From NCBI GenBank assembly GCA_024697225.1, contig JAILGA010000033.1, positions 1 to 54,794 of the forward strand: a stretch of DNA of 54,794 nt, read 5' to 3'. A program made the position numbers and the translations under genes. The stretch's first letter is position 1. Every line of letters begins with the position of its first letter. Source of the stretch: Lachnospiraceae bacterium (GTDB lineage Bacteria; Bacillota; Clostridia; Lachnospirales; Lachnospiraceae). Shown in pieces: positions 42,684 to 50,842 of the stretch. The notes under the pieces are model-generated. The model did not search any database and was not told where the DNA came from. It saw only the letters and a program-made list of their open reading frames with translations.

Positions 42684-45600
42684 CTATTTTCCACCGAGAC
42701 CGAGCCTGTTAAGGAACTCCTCATCCTCTCTTGTTTTCTCCACAGGTTCATAAGCTGTTCCCTTGTCCGCCATCTTCTTTCGTCTTCTCTTCTCAAGCTC
42801 TTTTGCGTCCTCAAAAGTCTCAAGCTCGGGTTCCTCCTCAACTGCCTTATCCACAAGCTCTTTGTTCAGCTTGTTCTCCGAAGCAAGTTCCAGCAGCGCA
42901 TCGACCACATCGGCCTCAAGCTGTGTTCCCCTGATCCTCTTTATCTCATCGAGGACAACAGACAGCTCAAGCTGCTTTCTGTATGGTCTCGTGGAATACA
43001 TGGCATCAAAGGTGTCAGCCACTGCAATGATCCTTGCGACCTCCGGGATCTCATCGCCCTTTAGACCGTTTGGATAACCCTTTCCGTCCATTCTCTCGTG
43101 ATGACAGCCCGCACCGACCGCCAGATCCTTCACGATATTTACATCGCAGAGTATCTCGGCTCCCCTTGCCGCATGGCTCTTCATAACGAGATACTCGTCA
43201 TCGTTTAATCTCTCGGGTTTGTTCAGGATCTGGTCGGGTATCGATAGCTTCCCGATATCATGCAGCAGCGCTATATTATAGTACTCAGCTATTTGCTCCG
43301 GTGTATATCCTTTCTTATCAGCGAGCTTCTGTGCCAAAAGCCTCGTATAGTACGCAACTCTGAAGGAGTGCCCTCTGTTCTGGGAATCCCTCATATCTAT
43401 GCATTTTGCAAAGGTTCTTATGATCTGATCTATGAATTTCTGGTCTTCCTGCTGTTTCTTCAACAGCGCCATGGTCCTGTTCCTGAAATATCTGATTATG
43501 AACCATGAAATGCCCGATACGGCAAAGATCAGAAGGATGACCCAGAACACAAGACTCTCATACACCGAGTGCTCCTTGGATATGTCAAGCCGCGTGGAAT
43601 TCTTCACCTCACCCGTCTCATCATCTATCACATTCAGGGTGAACACATATTTCCCGCCGTCAAGGTTAGTGTAGATAACGGGCTTCAGGTCCTGCTTGGT
43701 TGTATGTATCGGCGCTTCGTCAAAACCCTCCAGACAGTATGTGATCCTGGGATTTGCCAGACCGTAGGTTAGCGCATAGGCATCCACCACAAGCCTCTTG
43801 GTGCCTGCGGGAACATATACTGTATCCCCCTCTGACAGATTTATCCTCCTGTCGTCGAGTTCCACCGACGGAATAGAAAGCCTGACATTCTCGTTCTCTG
43901 CATCGTCGGAATTGATATCCACCACGCACACACCCGTGGTACCCGAAATGTAAAGATTGCCGTTTTTATCGAGAAAGCTTCTTGAATTGCCTGTTGTGAT
44001 ACACGGCAGCCCGCTTTTTGTATTGTAGAAGCTGTACTCAATACCGGCATTATTTATGAGTTCATCCGTTCTGGTCACGTAAATACCGCTTGATGAAAGG
44101 ATCCATGCACCGCCGTGGCTGTTGAAATATATGTCATAGTTGTTGGAGTATGGGAAAGTACTCACGTTGGTTATCACATCATCCTTCATATACTGAATGG
44201 AATTGGACGTGATGATCCAGAACACCCTGCGCTCACTGTCCCATTTTATTCTCATGATGACTTCGCTTGTGAGACCTTCATCATGTCCGAGTCTTGATAC
44301 CCTGCTGCCATTTATAACATATATGCCGTCACCGTCACTTCCGAGGTAAAGCCTGCCGTCCTCGCCCTCCTCTATAGCCAGGATCTCCGCCGTATTGATC
44401 CCGTTTTTCTGACCGAAATGCTCTATAACGGTATCGTCCCTGATGATGAACACACCGTTTCCGGTGGCTGCGGCCATACTCCCGTCGCGTCTTTCAATGA
44501 CCGATCTGACCCTGCTTGCGTCAAGGCCGTTGTCTTCATTAAACTCTGTTATCGCGCCGCTTTCCGGATTATACTGCACCAGACCGTGCTCTCCGTGAGT
44601 ACACAGCCATACATTTCCTTTTGAGTCATTTGTTATACATCTTATTCTCACGCCGTCGAGCAGCGTCGTCAGATCGTTAAATTTACAGATATTGCTCCCG
44701 AGGTTCAATATTGTGAGCCCGCTGTCCGTCCCCAGATACAGATCTTCACCGTTCACACAGGTGGAATTCACCACCATGGTATCCAGGCCCGCAAGCTTGG
44801 AAAGATCCGAAAAGCGGTCGGGCACTATCTTAAGAACACCCTGCCTGGATGATGTAAACCACAGATTTCCTTCAAGATCCGGCATGATATTGCCCACGGA
44901 ATTGTTCATCGGTACATCAGTAAGTTCATTGTACCGGCCCATCTCGTCGAAGAAGCCGATCCCGTTGGTGCAGGCTGCCCAGATGAGGCCGTTATCTTTA
45001 AAGATGGCGTTTATATTCCTGTGTTCACCGGTTGATCTACGTCTGAGAATCTGAAGTCCGTCCCTTGTTACGCCTATGGTCAGTATCTCATTGCCCGTAG
45101 TACCCATGTACATCGTAGCCGGATCACCGGGATCCGGATATATGCAGCACACGGGATCTTCGCCGAATTCGTCATGCCTGTAAAAGGTCGTGACCTTCAG
45201 CCTGTTCATCTCGAACACCGCGCCGTTTGATGTCAGGCCATACACTCTCCCCGTGCTGCCGCGCTCCAGACTGGTTATGTATTCCATGTTTACCTGAGGG
45301 GCATCGATCACATGGATCTCCATGGTCTCGCCGTCCACGTAGGCCATACCCTGCGTCGTCCCGATCAGGATATTCCCCTCGCTGTCCTCTGTTATTGCTC
45401 TTATGGAGAAAGATTTCAGACCTTCAATTTTCCCGTAGACTGTCAGATCACCGTGGTCAAGGCAGGCTATGCCATTCTCGTTCGTGCCGATCCACAGCCT
45501 GTCCTTCTTGTCGACATAAAGACTGAATACGCTTGATACTCCCGTCGTGGAATCAAAGCGCTCAAAGTTGGTGCCGTCGTAGCGTATAAGGCCGCTGTAT

Positions 45601-45830
45601 CCGCCCATCCAGATAAAGCCGTCACTGCCCTGAGCTATGGCATTGCACTCGGAGGTGGGAAGACCGTTGGAGGAATCATAAAGTATCGCGGTATAATCAG
45701 TACCGTCGCCAAGAATATCCCTGCGGTTTCCGGAGGCCTGCGCGCTTTTGGGAACAAACAGGCACAACAAGACAAAAGCGGTGATAAACAAACACACCGC
45801 TGCCGTAATACGCCTGCTTATCGAATTCAT
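42684..45830 (-). CDS. Sensor HD-GYP phosphodiesterase with periplasmic-type beta-propellers
   Basis: 1048 residues. Signal/anchor helix at 8-30; about 14 two-component-regulator propeller repeats (GIACLDHGDLTVYGKIEGL-like units with IWAAC, LWFTSS, VWLCTH blades) to about 640; a Y_Y_Y-like beta domain about 650-740; transmembrane helix about 750-775; coiled coil; HD-GYP domain about 800-985. Active-site motifs LLHDIGKLSIP (near 857) and DGKGYPNGLKGDEIP (near 918) are complete, so it should cut c-di-GMP. The C-terminal 60 residues are Glu/Lys-rich. The exterior half is the type that senses oligosaccharides in hybrid sensors. GGGGAGG precedes ATG 45830. Confidence 0.92.
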   Translation of the reverse strand: MNSISRRITAAVCLFITAFVLLCLFVPKSAQASGNRRDILGDGTDYTAILYDSSNGLPTSECNAIAQGSDGFIWMGGYSGLIRYDGTNFERFDSTTGVSSVFSLYVDKKDRLWIGTNENGIACLDHGDLTVYGKIEGLKSFSIRAITEDSEGNILIGTTQGMAYVDGETMEIHVIDAPQVNMEYITSLERGSTGRVYGLTSNGAVFEMNRLKVTTFYRHDEFGEDPVCCIYPDPGDPATMYMGTTGNEILTIGVTRDGLQILRRRSTGEHRNINAIFKDNGLIWAACTNGIGFFDEMGRYNELTDVPMNNSVGNIMPDLEGNLWFTSSRQGVLKIVPDRFSDLSKLAGLDTMVVNSTCVNGEDLYLGTDSGLTILNLGSNICKFNDLTTLLDGVRIRCITNDSKGNVWLCTHGEHGLVQYNPESGAITEFNEDNGLDASRVRSVIERRDGSMAAATGNGVFIIRDDTVIEHFGQKNGINTAEILAIEEGEDGRLYLGSDGDGIYVINGSRVSRLGHDEGLTSEVIMRIKWDSERRVFWIITSNSIQYMKDDVITNVSTFPYSNNYDIYFNSHGGAWILSSSGIYVTRTDELINNAGIEYSFYNTKSGLPCITTGNSRSFLDKNGNLYISGTTGVCVVDINSDDAENENVRLSIPSVELDDRRINLSEGDTVYVPAGTKRLVVDAYALTYGLANPRITYCLEGFDEAPIHTTKQDLKPVIYTNLDGGKYVFTLNVIDDETGEVKNSTRLDISKEHSVYESLVFWVILLIFAVSGISWFIIRYFRNRTMALLKKQQEDQKFIDQIIRTFAKCIDMRDSQNRGHSFRVAYYTRLLAQKLADKKGYTPEQIAEYYNIALLHDIGKLSIPDQILNKPERLNDDEYLVMKSHAARGAEILCDVNIVKDLAVGAGCHHERMDGKGYPNGLKGDEIPEVARIIAVADTFDAMYSTRPYRKQLELSVVLDEIKRIRGTQLEADVVDALLELASENKLNKELVDKAVEEEPELETFEDAKELEKRRRKKMADKGTAYEPVEKTREDEEFLNRLGLGGK

Positions 45831-45877
45831 TTTTGTCTTCCTCCCCTGTTGATACGGATTCCTGTTAACGATCCCTT

Positions 45878-46282
45878 CTACAGTGCCGTAAATCCTCTTG
45901 ATACAAGTATATTCTCCACCTGCGAGGTATCGGCCGTATGAAGGATCATTATGGGTCTTCCAGAATCCCTGTTGAACGAGAGATACAGATAATCAACGCT
46001 TATGTTGCTGTTATACAGTTCGGTCAAAAGCCTGTCCAGTGCGCCGATCTCATCAGGAAGTTCGATCCCGAGAACCGAGGTGAGCTTACACAGAAACCCC
46101 GCCTCCGTAAGTACCTTCAGCGCAGCCTCCGGATCAGATACCACAAGCCTCACTATGCCATATTCCGCGCTGTCATTTGTGACCGACCCCAGGATATTTA
46201 CTCCGCCGTCAGATAAAAGTCCCGTGATCTGTTTGAAGCAGCCTTTTTTGTTTTCCGCATAAACGGATACCTGTCTGAGCAT
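45878..46282 (-). CDS. Tandem ACT-domain protein
   Basis: 134 residues, two ACT-like domains (about 1-65 and 68-134). The start RQVSVYAENKKGCFKQITGL and the second VLGIELPDEIGALDRLLTEL are typical ligand-sensing ACT folds that bind amino acids. It has no catalytic part, so a small regulatory protein is likely. It starts two bases after the NUDIX stop, with GGGGG upstream. Confidence 0.85.
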   Translation of the reverse strand: MLRQVSVYAENKKGCFKQITGLLSDGGVNILGSVTNDSAEYGIVRLVVSDPEAALKVLTEAGFLCKLTSVLGIELPDEIGALDRLLTELYNSNISVDYLYLSFNRDSGRPIMILHTADTSQVENILVSRGFTAL

Positions 46283-46283
46283 T

Positions 46284-46895
46284 TTAACACCCCCTTAAAA
46301 ACCCGAACGGATCATCATCGTTCAAAAAATGCGCCAGCTTATACGCACACAAAAGAGCAACCTTTTCTTCCCGGAGTATTCTTCTTACCTCATCTCTGTC
46401 GGCGATCACAGCCTCGATCTCCTCGCTCTTCTCCTCGAAGCGGGCGCTGAGCTCACCTGACGCATATCCGTAAACCGTTGCCACCGATTCGTCGGTCATG
46501 CCGACTGTCGTATACCTGGGTTTCTCAAATGCGGGATCCACATCAAGAGGTTCCAGCACCAGACCTGTTTCCTCATGAAGTTCCCTGACGGCCGCCTCCC
46601 TGTAGTTCTCGCCGGGCTCGCAGAGTCCCGCCGGGAACTCGTAGATCCAGTCGCCTATCGGATAGCGCCACTGCCTGACAAGCACGACGCGGTCCCTCTT
46701 TTCGCCGTAAAGCGCGTAGATAGCCACACCGTCAGCCTCCTCACCGTGTGAAACGAGTTTGAGTTCATCCTTCGTCTTTGCCCTTGACGCAACAAAATAA
46801 TTGCTGTGAAACCCCTTGCTGTTGACACCCTTTACATTATAAAGGTTCACGAAACGGTTTTGTGACAGCTGTTCTACACTCTCTATAGTCGCCAT
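46284..46895 (-). CDS. NUDIX hydrolase, ADP-ribose pyrophosphatase type
   Basis: 203 residues. Complete NUDIX box GLCEPGENYREAAVRELHEE then TGL near residue 100 (G-x5-E-x7-REUxEExGU). VVLVRQWRYPIGDWIYEFPA before it is characteristic of ADP-ribose hydrolases. The ATG shares one base with the stop of the GGDEF gene (TAATG), so translation is coupled. Confidence 0.88.
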   Translation of the reverse strand: MATIESVEQLSQNRFVNLYNVKGVNSKGFHSNYFVASRAKTKDELKLVSHGEEADGVAIYALYGEKRDRVVLVRQWRYPIGDWIYEFPAGLCEPGENYREAAVRELHEETGLVLEPLDVDPAFEKPRYTTVGMTDESVATVYGYASGELSARFEEKSEEIEAVIADRDEVRRILREEKVALLCAYKLAHFLNDDDPFGFLRGC

Positions 46896-48550
46896 TATAT
46901 CTTCTCCTTACTCACATCCCTCAGGCTCGCTAGCTCCGCGGCTTCGCTCTCTGAAAGTCCCATATTGCTTAGTTCCTCATCCAGCTGAACATTGGCGGCG
47001 CCGTCTTCAGCCACGCATACTCTGTTGCGGCCGAGTCCCTTTGACTTGTACAATGCGGCATCAGCCCGCTTCAATGCGTCATCATAGCTTGTATCGCCGA
47101 ATTTGAACCAGGTCACACCGATTGATACCGTCATGCCGAAAGTATTTGAACCGTGCGTTATCTCGGTCTGAGCTATCTCTTTTCTGAGGCGGTTTGCGAC
47201 GTTCTCTCCTCTGGTGCGCTCAAGCTTGTAGAAGACGGCGATAAACTCGTCACCGCCCCATCTTATCATGCAGTCCTTGCCTCTCATTACCCTGAGTGCC
47301 GACTTGACAACCTGCTTTAACGCCACATCTCCGCTGTCATGACCGTAAGTATCATTGATGCTCTTGAACTTGTCAACATCCATGACCATGAGTATGGGTG
47401 ACTCATCGTTTTTGGATGTAAATCTGTTAAAATCGTTGGTGAGGATCTGCTGTCCGTATCCCCTGGTATTGGCCCCTGTCAGAGCGTCCTTCTCAACCTG
47501 ATCCTTGAGCTTCTTGTGGCGCTTGTTGAAATATGTGGCGCTGTTTCTTAAAAGCAGTATTATCGCTATGCCAAGGACCAGCGCAAAGCCTATTGCCATC
47601 CTTATTCCGATCCTGATCGTCTCATTGCGGGATCTTGCCTGCACCAGAACCGAATCCACGCCCACGGCATCCATCCTGAACGCGCCGCATACAGCCCAGC
47701 CGTATGGTTCATAATACTCGGAGCAGGTGGTCGATCGTGCAGTAACGCGCGACTCGTCCTCCACGAGCCATTCCATATCCTTCTCCGCAAATATCTGCTC
47801 ACCTTTTCCTTTATTTCGCAGTTCCGCCAGGTCCGTATCCGCCGATTCTGCCGAGGACATACCGACCCGTCTGGGATTCTCGGAATCAATCAGTCTCACC
47901 ACGCTGACCTTGCCGCCGTCAAGTACCGTCATCTTATCAACCCAGTATTTTTCACCGGTCTTGGCGGATATCTCCGCGATGTTTTCGGAAAGTATCTCAA
48001 GAAGACCGCTGTCAAAGCCTGAGCCCGTCACACCGTACAGCGCGGTGTAATCGCCCTGCGAGACCTTTTCGCTGATGATGAACACATCATCCAGATCCTC
48101 CGAGTACATCTGCGTTTCACCGGTCAGTCCCATGTTGTCCAGAACGGCTTTGCCCGTCTTGTCATACAGTATGCAGGTGATATCGAATTTCCCGCCGAAA
48201 GAGGCGAAATACTCCTTAAGTTCGCCTGCGGGATCCTTCTCCTTCATGATGGCGATGACAGCCGGTTTTACGGCATCCACGATAGCCGTTTCCTCGTCAA
48301 GGCACAGCGTCCTCATCTTATCGATCTCCCTGACCAGATTGGATACCGTGCTCCCGAGTGCTTCCCTTCTCACCAGTACCGTCTTCTGATACGTCTGATC
48401 AGTGTAGACATACTGGATCCTTCGGACCGCCGACATAAAAAGCATTATAAAACCGAGCGCGGTAACGACAATGATCGTGATGGCGATCGTCATATACTTC
48501 TTTCGGTTCTTCTTCAGGTTGTCAACAGCTGCTTCTTTGTTGTTATTCAT
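46895..48550 (-). CDS. Membrane diguanylate cyclase with extracellular sensor domain
   Basis: 551 residues. Helix 1 about 20-40; exterior dCache-like sensor domain about 45-300; helix 2 about 308-330; GGDEF domain about 345-515. The catalytic motif RWGGDEFIAVF is intact (near residue 431) and the inhibitory I-site RGKD lies five residues before it, so product inhibition by c-di-GMP is expected. About 35 acidic residues follow. It should make c-di-GMP in response to an exterior ligand. It lies in the same gene string as an HD-GYP phosphodiesterase, 13 bases downstream of the GH36 gene. Confidence 0.92.
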   Translation of the reverse strand: MNNNKEAAVDNLKKNRKKYMTIAITIIVVTALGFIMLFMSAVRRIQYVYTDQTYQKTVLVRREALGSTVSNLVREIDKMRTLCLDEETAIVDAVKPAVIAIMKEKDPAGELKEYFASFGGKFDITCILYDKTGKAVLDNMGLTGETQMYSEDLDDVFIISEKVSQGDYTALYGVTGSGFDSGLLEILSENIAEISAKTGEKYWVDKMTVLDGGKVSVVRLIDSENPRRVGMSSAESADTDLAELRNKGKGEQIFAEKDMEWLVEDESRVTARSTTCSEYYEPYGWAVCGAFRMDAVGVDSVLVQARSRNETIRIGIRMAIGFALVLGIAIILLLRNSATYFNKRHKKLKDQVEKDALTGANTRGYGQQILTNDFNRFTSKNDESPILMVMDVDKFKSINDTYGHDSGDVALKQVVKSALRVMRGKDCMIRWGGDEFIAVFYKLERTRGENVANRLRKEIAQTEITHGSNTFGMTVSIGVTWFKFGDTSYDDALKRADAALYKSKGLGRNRVCVAEDGAANVQLDEELSNMGLSESEAAELASLRDVSKEKI

Positions 48551-48563
48551 GTTTCACACTCCG

Positions 48564-50831
48564 TCATCCCCTGGAGTCAAAGCTTATGAGCAATGATCTG
48601 AAATCCCCGGACAGCCTGGGCATCAGTATGCCGGCACCAGACAGCGTGGCACCCGTAAGCGTCTTTCCGAGGAACCCCGACATGCAGTTAAGCTCATTCG
48701 GACTTACCCTGTTTCCGTTTCCGTCATTACCCTCCCTGGGATCAGCTACCTCTATCCTGTATTCCCTGTCGGGATCAAGCCCCGGTATCCTGACTCTCCT
48801 GCTCTTTAAGTTAGTATGCGCAAGAACCTGCACCCAGGTCATGAGCGCCTGTGTTTTGTCCTTTGACACCACCATATAGCAGTCGCACATGCTTCCGTCC
48901 TGCCACGACTCTATCCTGTAATAGTCCCCCTCTCTGACAAGTTCCCCATACCTGTGATACAGGGCGATCTGATCACGTATCTGCGCGGAGTCCTCCCCAG
49001 GCAGCCTGTCCATGTCAAGCTCATATCCAAAAGTGCCTGCCAGCGCCACATGTCCCCTGGTCACCATGGGGGTCTTCCGGCCGCAGGATTGCGACGGCGA
49101 TACGGATACGTGTGCTCCCATGGTGGAGAGCGGATATATCATTGCCGTGCCCTCCTGGATCGAGAGTCTGTCTATGGCATCGGTATTATCCGAGGTCCAT
49201 ATCTGCGGGCTGTAGAAAAGCATGCCCGGATCAAATCTTCCGCCGCCGCTGGAGCAGTTTTCCAGCAAAAGATCCGGATATCTGGTTATGAGCCTCTCCT
49301 GAAGATCATATACGCCCAGTACGAATCTGTGGAACAGCCCTCCATCTCCTGCGTCGGCTGCATGGGTTCCCACATCCGTGAGAGGCCTGTTCATGTCCCA
49401 TTTGACATAAGCCACATCGGCGGAATCAAGCACCTTTGAGATCATGTCAAAGATATAGTCCCGCACCTCTTTTCTTGTCAGGTCAAGTACATACTGTTCC
49501 CTTGCCATGCAGGGTTTCCTGCCGTCAATCGAAAACGCCCAGTCCGGATGTGCCCTGTACAGATCGGAGTCGGGGGATACCATCTCGGGCTCAAACCAGA
49601 TACCGAGCTTCATTCCTATTGCCGCGAGCTCTTCAGACAGTCTCTTCACCCCACCGGGAAGCTTTTCCTCATTCACATACCAGTCGCCGAGAGATGAATT
49701 GTCGCTGTTTCTCCTTCCGAACCAGCCATCATCCATGACCAGCAGTTCCGCGCCCTCCGACGAAGCCCTGCGTGCTATCTTAAGCAGCTTCTCGAGATCG
49801 AAGTCAAAGAAAGTGGCCTCCCAGTTGTTTATGAGGACTGGTCTCTCCCTGTGGAGCCACGGGCTCCTTATCAGATGATTCCTGTACAACTCATGGAAAG
49901 TCCTGGTCATACCGCCGATGCCCGAATCCGACCACACGAGCACCGCCTCCGGGGACTGAAAACTCTCACCTGGCTGAAGTTTCTCATAAAAGCCCATGGG
50001 ATGAATGCCCATCTGTACCCTGAGAGTCCCGAACTGTCCCTTCTCCACCTGCGCAAGGAAATTGCCCGAATAGATGAAATTAAGACCGATCACTTCGCCC
50101 TGCGACTCATCTGCCCCTTCTGACAACAGCCCCAGGAACGGATGCGACTGATGCGAGGACACGCCTCTCACAGAAGAAACACCGGCAAATCCCGTACCCA
50201 CAGGGATTATCTGTTTGGCTCTCTCTCTTCCCCATGAGCCGTTCAGTGTCATAAGCCTGGTCTCACCGGGTCGGTCCATATCCGCCGAAAATGACATGAT
50301 ACGATTTAAAGTCACAGGCGTATCCCCGGTATTCTGGGCCCTGACACTCCTTACAACGGCATTAATCCCCTCAAATATCGTATAATCCAGAAACAGCTTT
50401 ACACCTGCCGTCTCATCGGACATCTCTATCTCCAGCGTCTCCGAGTCCTTCTCATCTCCGAATACGGACGGCATCCCCTCAAGCCGCTTTTTCCCTTTGA
50501 TGATCCTGTAGCCCTTATACAGAGGCTGTATTCCAGGTGAGATCCCGTCTTTTGTCACCCTTACGGCAGGACTCCTGAAATCACCCACCCCTTCTCCGGG
50601 ATATTCATGCGGAAAAAAGTCCAGGAATGAACACCTGTCCCTGTTATTCTTTGAGGGCAGTCCCGGGTACTCTATGGCTCTTGAGAGATATGTCAGGTCA
50701 TCATTTCCCACCCCGGGGCCAAGGTAGAGATGTCCGAGAAACCCCTCATCATCAACCACGCCCATCGCATATGTCATATTCCCGGTATCTAGTCTGAAAA
50801 CCCGGGTCCGGCTGTCATAGGTTATATCCAT
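48564..50831 (-). CDS. Alpha-galactosidase, GH36
   Basis: 755 residues, cytoplasmic (no signal peptide). Removes terminal alpha-galactose from raffinose-family or similar oligosaccharides. GH36 catalytic residues are visible: nucleophile Asp 479 in YVKWDMNRPLTD and acid/base Asp 548 in IWTSDNTDAIDR. LVMDDGWFGRRN near 370 and the CGRKTPMVTRGHVAL segment fit as well. ATG 50831 has GAGGAGGGG upstream. It lies 11 bases after the solute-binding protein gene. Confidence 0.95.
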   Translation of the reverse strand: MDITYDSRTRVFRLDTGNMTYAMGVVDDEGFLGHLYLGPGVGNDDLTYLSRAIEYPGLPSKNNRDRCSFLDFFPHEYPGEGVGDFRSPAVRVTKDGISPGIQPLYKGYRIIKGKKRLEGMPSVFGDEKDSETLEIEMSDETAGVKLFLDYTIFEGINAVVRSVRAQNTGDTPVTLNRIMSFSADMDRPGETRLMTLNGSWGRERAKQIIPVGTGFAGVSSVRGVSSHQSHPFLGLLSEGADESQGEVIGLNFIYSGNFLAQVEKGQFGTLRVQMGIHPMGFYEKLQPGESFQSPEAVLVWSDSGIGGMTRTFHELYRNHLIRSPWLHRERPVLINNWEATFFDFDLEKLLKIARRASSEGAELLVMDDGWFGRRNSDNSSLGDWYVNEEKLPGGVKRLSEELAAIGMKLGIWFEPEMVSPDSDLYRAHPDWAFSIDGRKPCMAREQYVLDLTRKEVRDYIFDMISKVLDSADVAYVKWDMNRPLTDVGTHAADAGDGGLFHRFVLGVYDLQERLITRYPDLLLENCSSGGGRFDPGMLFYSPQIWTSDNTDAIDRLSIQEGTAMIYPLSTMGAHVSVSPSQSCGRKTPMVTRGHVALAGTFGYELDMDRLPGEDSAQIRDQIALYHRYGELVREGDYYRIESWQDGSMCDCYMVVSKDKTQALMTWVQVLAHTNLKSRRVRIPGLDPDREYRIEVADPREGNDGNGNRVSPNELNCMSGFLGKTLTGATLSGAGILMPRLSGDFRSLLISFDSRG

Positions 50832-50842
50832 GCGTCCCCTCC

